Assembly (NCBI GenBank): GCA_910574455.1
Contig: CAJSYZ010000004.1
Location: forward strand, 3,854,599-3,918,598
Direction: 5' to 3'
Source: Trichaptum fuscoviolaceum
Lineage: Eukaryota; Basidiomycota; Agaricomycetes; Hymenochaetales; Trichaptaceae
DNA: 64,000 bases
The notes beneath the pieces are model-generated. The model was given only the letters and a program-made list of their open reading frames with translations, made no database searches and was not told the DNA's origin. The position numbers and the translations under genes were made by a program. Below are positions 35,429 to 44,689 of the stretch, piece after piece. Numbering within the stretch: position 1 is the first letter of the stretch; every line of letters begins with the position of its first letter.

Positions 35429-35812
35429 ATAGAAGACTTGACACCGCAACTCGTGATTGATCTTACTGCTTTTTCGCTTGCATATTTGCTTTGTATTTCA
35501 CTAGACTCTGCTGTCGGGATTCGCCCTGTACTTCATCCCTGTTTTGTGACAAGTATTATTCTCGAATCAACGCATACAGTAGATATCATCGTGCCAGTTC
35601 GTAGACACCTCCGTGATTTGTACTTTCTTGTACAATGTAAAATAGTAAAGATAATTAAATTGGATGTAAAATCAATAAAGAGAAGATATAACATACTCTA
35701 TCTTCAAAACACTCTCGCCTTCCTCGTCGAATACTATACACCATTGCTGCAGTTCGCCTCCTTCAAGTTGAAGCTTCAGCAGAGTTCAAGTTGACTCGAG
35801 TAACAGTTTCAA
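35429..35812. other. AT-rich intergenic region
   Basis: The 3' flank of the zinc-finger gene becomes strongly AT-rich after about 35580. No gene is visible; the end (35761-35812) contains TTCAAGTTGAAGCTTCAGC-type self-complementary words. Confidence 0.45.
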
Positions 35813-36460
35813 TCCCCGACACGAAGCGTAGCTGAGGGAGGGATGTCACGGTGTCGTCGTGAACTTTAATCCAGTTTTACAGAAAGTAAGCCAATTCTCA
35901 CGCTCCCAGCCAATTGCACATTTTCTCTCATCTCCTTTATTCCTGGTAAACTGTCTTTTTAATTTCATGTGTAGCCTAAATCTTCTTTTCTCGGTTTATT
36001 TTCTGTCTAACCTGTTCTTTCTTGGCTATTATGGTTTTTATTACATTATTTTACCGTACCTTTTTGCTGCTTCTGTGGTCTATTTCCTGTTTATTTTATT
36101 ATTTTACCTAATGCTACTCAGTTTCTTGTGCCTTTCCGTTCCTTATCCTAGCGCTTCGTACGTTTTGTCCCGTTGTCGCCCAATACACGCGCTCCCTCTT
36201 TCTTGTTCCTCGCTCGTTCCTGCTCCATCTTCCTGGTGCCCGAGTTATTCATCTACATTTTATTACTTCTTTTTCTAGTTTTTTTCTCTGTTCTCCTTTG
36301 GTTATTGTGGATTTCATCTCATTAATGCATCATTCCTTTCTCACAATTTTTATTTCTTTAATAGTTTATTATATTACTCCCCTTGCACTCCTATTCATTT
36401 GTCTCCCACTGGCACATTCGTGTCGGGGACCGCTGTCTCTGACGGCGCTATCTAATAACA
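35813..36460. mobile_element. T-rich element with 13-bp inverted ends, LTR-like
   Basis: A very T-rich block on the plus strand is bounded by TCCCCGACACGAA at 35813-35825 and its exact reverse complement at 36417-36429. A second reading is that of an LTR: a purine run GAGGGAGGGA (35834-35843) is followed by TGTCACGG at 35844, and the block ends with AATAACA at 36460, giving TG...CA ends as in Ty3/gypsy LTRs. No target duplication is seen in either reading. The 139-codon open frame inside (35859-36278) is a by-product of T-richness and not a supported gene. Confidence 0.4.
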
Positions 36461-36613
36461 TACAAGCCTGAGTCCTACGACTCGGATCCACGGAGAACTC
36501 CGACTCGGAGTCGGAGCCGCCGGCGGAGTCGGCGAAGTGAGTCACGGGACCGTGACGCGATAACTTGAGTCTTGAACGCGTCCGAGTCGTTTCTTGCTCC
36601 TAACGTCCATTAC
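36461..36613. repeat. Palindromic low-complexity tract
   Basis: The tract contains a perfect GACTC-G-GAGTC odd palindrome at 36502-36512, a GCCGCCGGCGG dyad beside it, and GTCACGGGACCGTGAC at about 36541-36556. It has the same vocabulary as the other spacer tracts. Confidence 0.6.
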
Positions 36614-36953
36614 AAGCAGTTACAGGCTGTGAGTTCCTCACAGCAAAGCCCGCTACCCAGAGATGGGCATGAAGCTATTGTAAGAGAAAGGAAAGAAAAA
36701 CATTTTTACATACAGAAGTCTATATTACTATCTGTACATTTGAATCCTTCGCAGACTTCGAGTGCCCGAGAAGGTGGCATGTAAAGTAGATGTTGCCCCC
36801 AGCAACCAAAACAGTGCCACAACTGTCACCAGTGCACTGGACACAGGCAAGCCTAATCACATCACCGCAGATGGCCTCGAAATTGGGAGGTATATTCAAG
36901 TAGTCGCAGTAGCGGGCCAGCAGGTCCTCGGCGCCTGTACTGCCCTACCCGCA
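36614..36953 (-). repeat. Direct repeat copy 1 (diverged, about 340 bp)
   Basis: This segment is repeated in the same orientation at 38236-38563 with scattered substitutions and small indels. On the minus strand both copies keep an open frame with Cys-rich phrases (LLARYCDYLNIPPNFEAICG, QCTGDSCG, IYFTCHLLGHSKSAKDSNV), so the unit was probably part of an exon. I do not recognise the protein family. Confidence 0.65.
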
Positions 36954-37890
36954 TGAGCAGCCACAGGTCCAATTCCTGTCCGCGCTCTCGCTCACCCAGA
37001 CATACCCAACCCAGTCCGGCGCACAAGTACGACCACACCCCCATTGCCGTCCTGCCCGACGACTGCGGGCCTCCGGGTATCAATGCGTATAAAGCTTGGC
37101 GAGCTCGAAGATCGACGTTTTGATTTGGGTGAGGAAAGAGTCGAATCGTTGGGATCACCGCGCATGACTCGAGGTCCCAAGCAAGGAACTTGGTGAGCAC
37201 TCCCTGCTCAGCGCCAAAGAAAGCGGAGTGCGAGTCTTCAAAGGTGGGAGGCAGATCCTGGCACGTCATGTCGTAGAAGATTGACAGAAGCACAACCTCA
37301 GCCTGCGCCATCGCTTCAGTTCCCGACCCATTCAGAAGATTGCTGGCGGTGTGTTCGAAGATTTGGAGGAAGGTGCCCGAGAAGCGGCTCAAAATGAAGT
37401 TGATTGTCGTGTAGAGCGAGTCCGAGCATATTTCAGAACGCCAAAGCGCGAAGATCGAGTGGGCAGCTTCCAAAAACAGAGACGTTTGTTGGATAATTTG
37501 CAGCGTCGGGCGAGAGTGAAGAGACGAGCTGATTGATGAGATCTGGCCATTGCTCGGGGAAATCGTACTTTGCGACAACGGACATGGCCTCCGCAACCTG
37601 CGCTCGCAATGTCTTGTCCGCTGGATTCGAAAGCGCGATCATTGCAGGAACCAGCTGACCCTTCAGCTGCATCTTCTCTGCGTCTTCTCTGCGTCCGCCA
37701 AAGGCGAATCCTCGTCCTCCCATCGCCGTTTAATCGTGTTCTTGAGATAGACGCTGGCTGCGAGCCGCACCGAACAGTCTTGGGAGACATTGGGTATGAG
37801 CTGAAGGAGGAGAGCAAAGAAAGCGGAGAGCGAGTCTTCAAAGGTGGGCGGCAGATCCTGGCAGGTCAAGTCGTAGAAACAAAAACACAA
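36954..37890 (-). pseudogene. CSE1: Scrambled, partly duplicated fragments of CSE1 (exportin-2)
   Basis: Minus-strand frames encode pieces of the N-terminal HEAT-repeat part of exportin-2/CAS, the importin-beta relative that recycles importin-alpha: SVRLAASVYLKNTIKRRWE, LKGQLVPAMIALSNPADKTL, AMSVVAKYDFPEQWPDLI, and later IFALWRSEICSD with FYDMTCQDLPPTFEDSHSAF. The pieces lie in several frames and are out of order. The CQDLPPTFEDS segment occurs twice (about 37215-37275 and 37810-37880). In the upstream copy it is fused directly to the segment that should precede it by over 200 residues. One 244-codon open frame (37596 down to 36862) is a chimera of such pieces, so this is rearranged gene debris. 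Confidence 0.7.
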
Positions 37891-38235
37891 AATATTTGCA
37901 ATTTAGGGACATGTAGAATAGATGAAACTCACGAGGACGCGTCGCCATTAGGAGTGTCTATTTGCCATTAGGAGTGTCAATATGTGATCCGACATAAGTA
38001 CAAGAAAGACAAGGACAGCGGTGGCGACGACGGCGTTGACCGTGACAACAAAGCGCGATGTCTCAGATTGCGTCATTATTAGTAATCAAATCCATCAGAA
38101 CTTTCGATTAGAACGCCTTCTTTATTAGGCAGGTTTAACATATAAGGCAATTTCACATGACCTTTTGACTTTTGGCAGAGAATCCGTACGGTTGCATACC
38201 CTAAGAATACCCAGCTACCCAAGGGGTAGCGGGAA
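37891..38235. other. Spacer between CSE1 debris and repeat copy 2
   Basis: No gene. The word GCCATTAGGAGTGTC occurs twice in tandem at about 37945-37980. The rest is unremarkable. Confidence 0.4.
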
Positions 38236-38563
38236 CAAGCAGTTAGAGGCTGTGAGTTCCTCACAGCAGAGCCCGCTACCCAGGGATGGGCGTGAAGTTA
38301 TTGTAAGAGAAAGGAAATAAAAAAACATTTTTACATACAGAAGTCTATTACTATCTATACATTTGAATCCTTCGCGGACTTCGACTGCCCGAGAAGTTGG
38401 CATGTAAAATAGATGTCGCCCAGTAAAACAAGGCCACAACTGTCACCAGTACACTGGTCACAGGAAAGCCTGATCACATTACCGCAGATGGCCTCGAAAT
38501 TGGGAGGTAGATACAAGTAGTTGCAGTAGCGGGCCAACAGGTCCTCGGCGCCTGTACTGCCCT
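38236..38563 (-). repeat. Direct repeat copy 2, ending exactly at the gypsy LTR
   Basis: This is the second copy of the 36614-36953 segment. Similarity runs up to GTACTGCCCT and stops at the first base of the LTR (38564), where copy 1 continues. The retroelement therefore inserted into, or recombined at, this copy. Confidence 0.65.
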
Positions 38564-39381
38564 TGTTACGACCGTCGGGAATTGTAGCGGGAAACAGTTT
38601 CGGGAAACTGGAATTCGCGACAAGAACCCGCGTTCGGGAATCTGGATTCGCGACTGGGAACGAGCGTGGGAATTCAGGCGGGAAACGCGCGGGATTCTAT
38701 CCAGGCGCGTCGCGGGATTCTCAAGGCCAGCTAGGACTCTTCACTGCTTTGAACGTCAGGTAAGCGGATCCCTAAGGAAGCACTCCACAAGTAAGTATGG
38801 CGCAACTAACTACACAGGAGAAAAGAGAGAGATCGCACCTAAGGAAGCACTCCACAAGAGGTCAAAAGTGGGGTGCTCCTTACGATGCCTACAGCTATTT
38901 ATCTACTTCGTAAAGACTGTATAGTTAATCTACGCTAAGTGTCCTTGCGCAATGCGCACCTATCTACTACAAACGATACATGCTACGACCGCACTGCTAG
39001 GCATGTCTATCCCGTCTCTCCAGATGGCTACGGCCTGTCCGTGGACGTCAGCGTCCGGTCCGGGGCCGCGACTAGCCAGACTAGGTATGCCAGACTGTTG
39101 CAGGTCGTCACCTTGAGGTACTAGCGGACTAATGAGCGTATGTTGATAAGTGAATGTATGTGTGCCGTGGCGGGTCGTCGTAAATGAGTGTGTGTATGCG
39201 TGCATGGTTGCCAGGACGGTGGTGCGGGATAAGTCACGTGAGCATGGGATCGTGCGATTCGGGAATGAGGTTTCGCGCCGGGAATCCACTGGCGGGATTC
39301 TCCTCGCGGGATTGTCTGCTCATGTCGGGATCCTTGGCGGGAAAGTGCGGGAAATGAGAAAAGGAGCCCGGGATCTCGACA
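38564..39381 (-). repeat. 3' LTR of the gypsy element (818 bp)
   Basis: Read on the minus strand it starts TGTCGAGATCCC directly after a G-rich polypurine tract (39382-39398) and ends GGTCGTAACA at 38564, with TG...CA ends. Inside are a TATA-like AGATAAATA (about 38892-38900) and two copies of a CTTGTGGAGTGCTTCCTTAG box (near 38771 and 38839). The same start, end and internal boxes occur in the solo LTR at 58308-60846, which confirms the assignment. Confidence 0.8.
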
Positions 39382-42300
39382 TTACCCCCCTCCAAAGGCG
39401 CAACTCCGGGGCGCCAAGCTTGAATCTTGCTCAGGTCACAGAGCTCGATAGCGTTGACTTCTCGAGGGGCGTCCGGGTGTTTTCGATAGAAACTGCGAAT
39501 TTTAGCCTTTGCATTACCCATATCCTTTGCGGGAATCCATGTATCTTCCGCGCTTGAATATCCCTTCCATCGTACCAAATATTCAAACCTCCGTCTAAAC
39601 CGTCTAGCATCCAGAACCTCTTCCACCTCGTACTCCAGATCTCCTTCTACTTCGACTGGGGGCGGCGGGGGTTGCGTTCGACCGGGAATGTCGTCTTCGT
39701 GGTATGGCGAGAGCAGCGATACGTGAAATACGGGATGAATCTTCAGCGACGCGGGGAGTTCGAGTTCGTAGGTGAGGTCACTTAGCTTTGCCTTCACTTT
39801 ATACGGCCCTAGTCGTTTCGGTAATAATTTGCGCGCTCCCGGTCGTCGAACGTTCGTCGCCTCGAGCCATACTTTATCCCCGACTGCGTACTGCGGGGCC
39901 TCGTTCCTGGCCTGATCGTAGTGCTGCTTCATGCGTTCTGCCGCAACCTCCAAAGCCGCTCTTGCCTCTTCCTGTGCCTGCTGAAGCTCCTGTAGTCGTG
40001 CGTCCGCGGCGGGGACCGTGGACAGGCCGTCGCTCGGGGCAATCGTGAATTCGGGATTGTAGCCGTAGACAAGCGCGAACGGGGATTGTCGTGTTGCCGC
40101 GTGCGCTTTCGTGTTGTGCGCGAACTCTGCCATCGGGAGTAATCCTGCCCAGTTTTCTTGTCGTGTATCTATGAAAGCCCGTAAATACTGTTCCAGCTCT
40201 TGGTTTACCCTTTCGGTTTGCCCATCCGTCTGCGGGTGATACGCAGTCGACGTGGTACCCTTGATACCGAGTCGGGAAAAGAGGGCTTTCATGAACTGTG
40301 CGACAAACTGTGGTCCTCGGTCGGATATGATCTGGCGGGGGGTTCCGTGCAACTTCCAGACGTGTTGCAGGAAGAGTTCTGCAGTTTCTGGTGCGTCGAC
40401 GTCAGACGTGGTCGGGATAAAGTGCGCTTGCTTGGTGAGACGGTCGACCACCACGAAAATTGCGTCGTAATCCTCGGATCGGGGGAGCTGGGTGATGAAA
40501 TCGCACGAAATCGCCTGCCAGGGGCCCTGCGGGATTTCGTTCGGTTGCAGGAGTCCTACCGGGCGTTGGGATCGGTTCTTCGTGCGTGCGCAGGTATCGC
40601 ATCCCGAAACGAATTGTTCTACGAAGTTAGACATCCCGGGCCACCAGTAGTTGCGGCTTACCATCTCAAACGTTTTCCAACGTCCAGGATGTCCGGCGGG
40701 GAGACTGTCGTGGTAGGTCTTCACCACATCCCGGCGAATGGTCTCGTCTTTCGGGACGTAAACCTTACCCTGGTACAGGATGAGGCCTTCTTCGGTGCTC
40801 CAGTCCTCAAGTTCCTTGGTCAGGACTCGGGGCGCCTTGGATTTGACCAGCTCGATCGCATCCACCAGCTCGTCTTCATACTGATCTGACTTACGAATGC
40901 GTCGTAGGAGGGCCTGATCCCCGTGTACCTGTGTCATTCCCCGACGAATTGCCTTTAGCCGAAACATTTCGGGGGTCAAGAGGGTCCGTCCCGTGTTGTC
41001 TTCGCCTTCGGGTTGAAGATCGACGCGTCGTGACATGGCGTCGGGTTTGCCCCCGAGTCGCCCTGGGCGATGGCGAATCGTAAAGTCGAAGCGGGTGAGG
41101 AACAGACTCCACCGGGCTTGGCGTCGCGTCAGCGTTCGGGATTCAGAGAAATATAGCAGATTCTTGTGGTCAGACACAATATCGAGTTTATGGCTCGCAC
41201 CTTCGAGATAATGTCGCCACTCGTCCAGAGCTCTAATAATCGCGAGTAGCTCCTTGTCATAAATCTCGTAGTTGCGTTCCGCATCGTTGAGGGATTTCGA
41301 GAAAAAGGCGACCGGATGTATCAGCCCGTCGTCGCCTTCCTGGGACAAGACCGCGCCGGTCGCGAAATCAGAGGCGTCGCATTCCACAATGAATTGTTGC
41401 GACATGTCTGGCATCATCAGGACGGGGGCGGTCGTGAACATGCGCTTGAGATAGTCGAAGGCGAACTGCTGGTTTTCCGTCCAGGCCCATCGAACGTCCT
41501 TCTTCAGCAGCGTCGTGAGCGGCTTGACGATGTGCGAGAAATCCCGAATAAAGCGTCGATAGAAATTCGCGAACCCTAGGAAGGCTTGAATGTCTTTCAC
41601 CTTTTTCGGGGTAGGCCAGTCGAGGACCGCCTGTACTTTGGCGGGATCCATCGCCACTTTTCCCTGCGAAATAATCATCCCGAGATACTCGACGGAAGTC
41701 TGTTTGAATTTGCACTTTTCGGGTTTGCAGAACAAGTCGTTTTCGCGCAGCCGCTTAAGGACTTCCCGTACGTGTTCATCGTGCTGCGATTCATCTTCGG
41801 AAAAGATTAGCAAGTCGTCAAGATAGATGATCACATATACTCCAATGAGGTCCTTGAAGATATCATTCATCATGTGCTGGAAGGTCGCCGGGGCATTCGT
41901 GAGCCCGAATGTCATCACCGTTGGTTCGAAATGTCCTGCCTGAGTCCGAAATGCGGCCTTCCACTCGTCGCCTTGCTTTAGTCGCACATTGTGGTAGCCC
42001 CATCGTAAATCTAGAGTCGTGAAAACCTTCGCCTTTTGCAGCGCGTCTACGAGTTCCATCGTGAGGGGAAGCGGGTATCGATTCTTGACCGTGATGTCGT
42101 TCAGTCGTCGGTAATCGACTACCATGCGCAAGGTTCCATCCTTTTTCTTGATAAAGAAGACGGGAGCCGCTGCAGGGGATTTCGAAGGTTGTATGTACCC
42201 TTTGCGCAGGTTTTCGTCAACGAATTCGCGAAGGGCGTCGCGTTCGGCTGGGGCCAATGGATAGATTTTGCTGTACGGGGGAACCTTCCCGGGTTCTAAA

Positions 42301-43421
42301 TCTATGGCGTGGTCATACGGCTTGCGTAGTGGAAGCCTTTCGGATTCAACTTTCGAGAAAACGTCGGCAAACTCACGGAATTCGGGGGGAACTAGTTCTT
42401 CGAAGGTTTTCTCGCCTTCCTTCACCGCAGACTTCTCAGCGATGGCCTGGGAGTGGGTGTACGAGGCGGCAATTTTGTACGCGAAATGGTCGTCCGTCGT
42501 GACGAAGTAGGATTCGGCGTCGTGGTACAGGTCCCAATATTTTTCTGAGTACCGAAATCCCGGTGGGACAGCTTCCCATTCGGCCTGGGTCCTGTCGGGC
42601 CCCCAGGGGGTCTCGACTTCTTCTGCTATGGCGAGGCGGGGAAGCGGGACCAGGCGTTGCTGGTTGTCACACTGGGGCGGGCAGCGGTTGAGATCGACCA
42701 CATCGTTGGTCCAGTCAATGGTCGGGTTATGGTGCCGCAACCAGTCGATCCCCATGATAATATCGTCATCGCCAATATCTGCGACGGCCATGGTCAACTG
42801 TTCTAAGTGTCCCTTCATCTCGACGTTGAGGACTACTTCCTTGGTGATGCGTCCAATCGCGTTTGGGGAATTGTCCGCGTTGCGCAAAAGTATCGGGATT
42901 ACCAAGTCCCGGGTCTGGAGTCCGTGTCGCGAAACGTAGCGGGAATTTATGAAAGTTCCCGACGCACCGCTGTCTAACATTACTGTGGCTAAGGCATCCG
43001 TCTTTCCGTCGCTAACCTGTACCGGGAACTTCAAATGTCGTCGAAGACGACGGTCTATTGTAGAGATGGTTAAATACAAGGGACCATTATTAAGAGAGTT
43101 CTTCGGCCACAAGGGCGGTTGGGTCGTATAGGGCGCGACTGAGCAATACGACCCTACTGAAAATCCGCTGGGGGCGGGGCTTCGGGATTGTGAACGTTCT
43201 TGGCGGCAGGCGTCATGGCGGCGAATGCGTTCTGTAGCACGGACTGCTGCACATTCTGGACGTATTGTTCCGCCATACGTTTGAGCGTTTCTTCGAACGA
43301 CTGGAGCGCGGGGAGCGATGGGCTCGACGGGGACGTGGATTTCGTAGCCTTTAGGTTTCGGGATGGCGGTCGCGTTGGGCAATCGCTCACCAAATGGTCT
43401 TTTTCTCCGCAGTAGTAGCAT
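39234..43421 (-). CDS. pol: Gypsy Pol polyprotein with chromodomain
   Basis: The frame encodes up to 1,395 residues; the part upstream of about 43160 overlaps gag in a frame shifted by -1, so expression by -1 frameshifting is likely. Domains in order: aspartic protease (VMLDSGASGTFINSRY), reverse transcriptase (FTTLDLRWGYHNVRL; active site VIIYLDDLLIFS), RNase H (FIVECDASDFATGAVLSQ; YDKELLAII; SDHKNL), integrase zinc-binding domain (GCDTCARTKN) and catalytic core (Asp in ISCDFITQLP, Asp in IISDRGPQF, Glu in HPQTDGQTERVNQ). A C-terminal chromodomain follows (EEVLDARRFRRRFEYLVRWK, then GYSSAEDTWIP). No stops or frameshifts interrupt it. The frame passes through the polypurine tract and ends about 147 bp inside the LTR. 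Confidence 0.9.
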   Translation of the reverse strand: MLLLRRKRPFGERLPNATAIPKPKGYEIHVPVEPIAPRAPVVRRNAQTYGGTIRPECAAVRATERIRRHDACRQERSQSRSPAPSGFSVGSYCSVAPYTTQPPLWPKNSLNNGPLYLTISTIDRRLRRHLKFPVQVSDGKTDALATVMLDSGASGTFINSRYVSRHGLQTRDLVIPILLRNADNSPNAIGRITKEVVLNVEMKGHLEQLTMAVADIGDDDIIMGIDWLRHHNPTIDWTNDVVDLNRCPPQCDNQQRLVPLPRLAIAEEVETPWGPDRTQAEWEAVPPGFRYSEKYWDLYHDAESYFVTTDDHFAYKIAASYTHSQAIAEKSAVKEGEKTFEELVPPEFREFADVFSKVESERLPLRKPYDHAIDLEPGKVPPYSKIYPLAPAERDALREFVDENLRKGYIQPSKSPAAAPVFFIKKKDGTLRMVVDYRRLNDITVKNRYPLPLTMELVDALQKAKVFTTLDLRWGYHNVRLKQGDEWKAAFRTQAGHFEPTVMTFGLTNAPATFQHMMNDIFKDLIGVYVIIYLDDLLIFSEDESQHDEHVREVLKRLRENDLFCKPEKCKFKQTSVEYLGMIISQGKVAMDPAKVQAVLDWPTPKKVKDIQAFLGFANFYRRFIRDFSHIVKPLTTLLKKDVRWAWTENQQFAFDYLKRMFTTAPVLMMPDMSQQFIVECDASDFATGAVLSQEGDDGLIHPVAFFSKSLNDAERNYEIYDKELLAIIRALDEWRHYLEGASHKLDIVSDHKNLLYFSESRTLTRRQARWSLFLTRFDFTIRHRPGRLGGKPDAMSRRVDLQPEGEDNTGRTLLTPEMFRLKAIRRGMTQVHGDQALLRRIRKSDQYEDELVDAIELVKSKAPRVLTKELEDWSTEEGLILYQGKVYVPKDETIRRDVVKTYHDSLPAGHPGRWKTFEMVSRNYWWPGMSNFVEQFVSGCDTCARTKNRSQRPVGLLQPNEIPQGPWQAISCDFITQLPRSEDYDAIFVVVDRLTKQAHFIPTTSDVDAPETAELFLQHVWKLHGTPRQIISDRGPQFVAQFMKALFSRLGIKGTTSTAYHPQTDGQTERVNQELEQYLRAFIDTRQENWAGLLPMAEFAHNTKAHAATRQSPFALVYGYNPEFTIAPSDGLSTVPAADARLQELQQAQEEARAALEVAAERMKQHYDQARNEAPQYAVGDKVWLEATNVRRPGARKLLPKRLGPYKVKAKLSDLTYELELPASLKIHPVFHVSLLSPYHEDDIPGRTQPPPPPVEVEGDLEYEVEEVLDARRFRRRFEYLVRWKGYSSAEDTWIPAKDMGNAKAKIRSFYRKHPDAPREVNAIELCDLSKIQAWRPGVAPLEGGNVEIPGSFSHFPHFPAKDPDMSRQSREENPASGFPARNLIPESHDPMLT

Positions 43422-44122
43422 AGTCCCTTACTCCTGCGCTCCCGGCGCACCCTGTCAATCTCCATCGCGTTGGGATCCTTCGTCGAGCTTGCACCCGCAG
43501 TCGGGATCGTACGCGGAGCTGAACTAGTGGTGCCGGGATTGCTTCGGGGCGTAGCCGCTGGCTTCGATACTGGTCCATAGGCGTGTGCGAGCCTTAGCTT
43601 CTCGTCCGTCTCGGAAACCCAGTTGACGTAGGCATCGAATTTCATATCCTTCGCCTCTGTGCTGGCGATGTGCTGGCGGACCTGGTCTTTGAGTCCCTTC
43701 CGGAACATGTCGAGGTAGATGACATCCGTCGTCGCGTCCTTGGGCCACCCGGTGAGGGCTTGGAGGGCACGGAATTGCGACGCAAACTCGGCGACCGTTC
43801 CTGTCTGGCGTAGGCGCATCAGCTTGTCGGCTGCGGCTTTGTCTGCATCGATTTCTCCGTAAGAGGCACGAAGGGCGGTGAACAGGGCCTCTAGGCTGGC
43901 GGCTTCTGGCGGTGTCGGGATGTCCTGGAGTCGATCTAGAATGGGTCGTGCCCAGTCTTGCGCCGGTCCCCGCAGTAGCATCAGGGCGAATGCGACCTTG
44001 CGGGTTTCGTCCAGCCCCGGATGTTGTCCGAACAGGTAGAGCTTAATCTGGTGAATCCAGTTTTCCAGCTTGGCTCGTTCGCCTTCGAAGGTGTCGGGAA
44101 GCTTCATCTTGAGCCCTGCCAT
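43154..44122 (-). CDS. gag: Gypsy Gag protein
   Basis: The frame encodes 322 residues. A retrotransposon Gag core is visible at about residues 10-165 (FEGERAKLENWIHQIKLYLF, RGPAQDWARPIL, FASQFRALQALTGWPKDATT, YLDMFRKGLKDQVRQHI). It is followed by a single CCHC zinc knuckle, CYYCGEKDHLVSDC (about residues 235-248). Ser/Pro-rich sequence surrounds the knuckle. The stop at 43154 lies about 270 bp inside the pol frame. The ATG at 44122 gives MAGLKMKLPDTFEGERAKL, a normal start for this family. Confidence 0.88.
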   Translation of the reverse strand: MAGLKMKLPDTFEGERAKLENWIHQIKLYLFGQHPGLDETRKVAFALMLLRGPAQDWARPILDRLQDIPTPPEAASLEALFTALRASYGEIDADKAAADKLMRLRQTGTVAEFASQFRALQALTGWPKDATTDVIYLDMFRKGLKDQVRQHIASTEAKDMKFDAYVNWVSETDEKLRLAHAYGPVSKPAATPRSNPGTTSSAPRTIPTAGASSTKDPNAMEIDRVRRERRSKGLCYYCGEKDHLVSDCPTRPPSRNLKATKSTSPSSPSLPALQSFEETLKRMAEQYVQNVQQSVLQNAFAAMTPAAKNVHNPEAPPPADFQ

Positions 44123-44534
44123 CAGGGAATCTTCTTTTTCACTTAAGGTTACTTAAACGGTCTGAAATTTACTGAAGCCCTGGGAAGTGAAATTCTACTG
44201 ATTTACTGATTTCAGGCATGTGGTTTCATTATTCAGGAAGGGGCCTGCTGAAATCAGTGCCGTCGACTTAAATCAGTACTTCAGGCATTCAGTCTTCAGC
44301 ATTCAAGCATATCAGAAGTTTTTTTCTGGCATTCGAATTGCAGTGCTCAAGTGTATAAGTTTGTAAGGGGTTCAAGTAGTTCATTCCATAAGTAATTCAT
44401 CATTTAATCATATAAGCAGACTTTTTTGTCTGTCGGTTTGCAGTACTCAAGCGTGTAAGTGCGTAAGAGGTTCCAGAATTACTTCATTTCCACAAGTAAT
44501 TTAAGACAATAAGTAGAAATCAGTGCATCAGTGT
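44123..44534 (-). other. Gag leader with a tandem repeat
   Basis: The region upstream of gag contains a diverged tandem repeat: the block beginning CAGTGCTCAAGTGTATAAGT (about 44340) recurs about 110 bp later (about 44451) as CAGTACTCAAGCGTGTAAGT, each followed by GTAAG(A/G)GGTTC and an AAGTAATT word. Neither an LTR end nor a primer binding site next to one could be identified. Confidence 0.5.
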
Positions 44535-44689
44535 CACGGTCCCTCAGTAGCTACACCACGGCATCCTGAACCAGATTGTATTTTGCCACTTCTGCCTCGC
44601 TGGCAGGCTGTTCCTCGGCATATTCAGAGAACGAATGCCACTGCAAGTTGATGGTAGTAAGAGCTTGAATACAGTGGCGGGGTGATGGG

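Larger units (their letters stand above)
38564..44534 (-). mobile_element. Chromodomain Ty3/gypsy retrotransposon (chromovirus)
   Basis: The element is read on the minus strand: leader (44123-44534), gag (44122-43154), pol (43421-39234), polypurine tract and one LTR (39381-38564). Gag and pol are uninterrupted, suggesting recent activity. I could not find a matching 5' LTR above gag: the leader runs into unrelated DNA near 44534 with no TGTCGAG start or GTCGTAACA end. The copy therefore seems 5'-truncated or rearranged, and the upper boundary is approximate. Confidence 0.8.

Noticed and set aside
35859..36278. Hydrophobic 139-codon frame that resembles a membrane protein
   Set aside because: Its Phe/Leu/Tyr content follows from the T-rich element; there is no conserved motif.
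36862..37596. 244-codon frame as an intact gene
   Set aside because: It joins rearranged CSE1 pieces and repeat-derived sequence; the parts are out of order relative to exportin-2.
40200..40889. 229-codon plus-strand frame inside pol
   Set aside because: It is antisense to the intact pol gene, and the composition explains the open frame.
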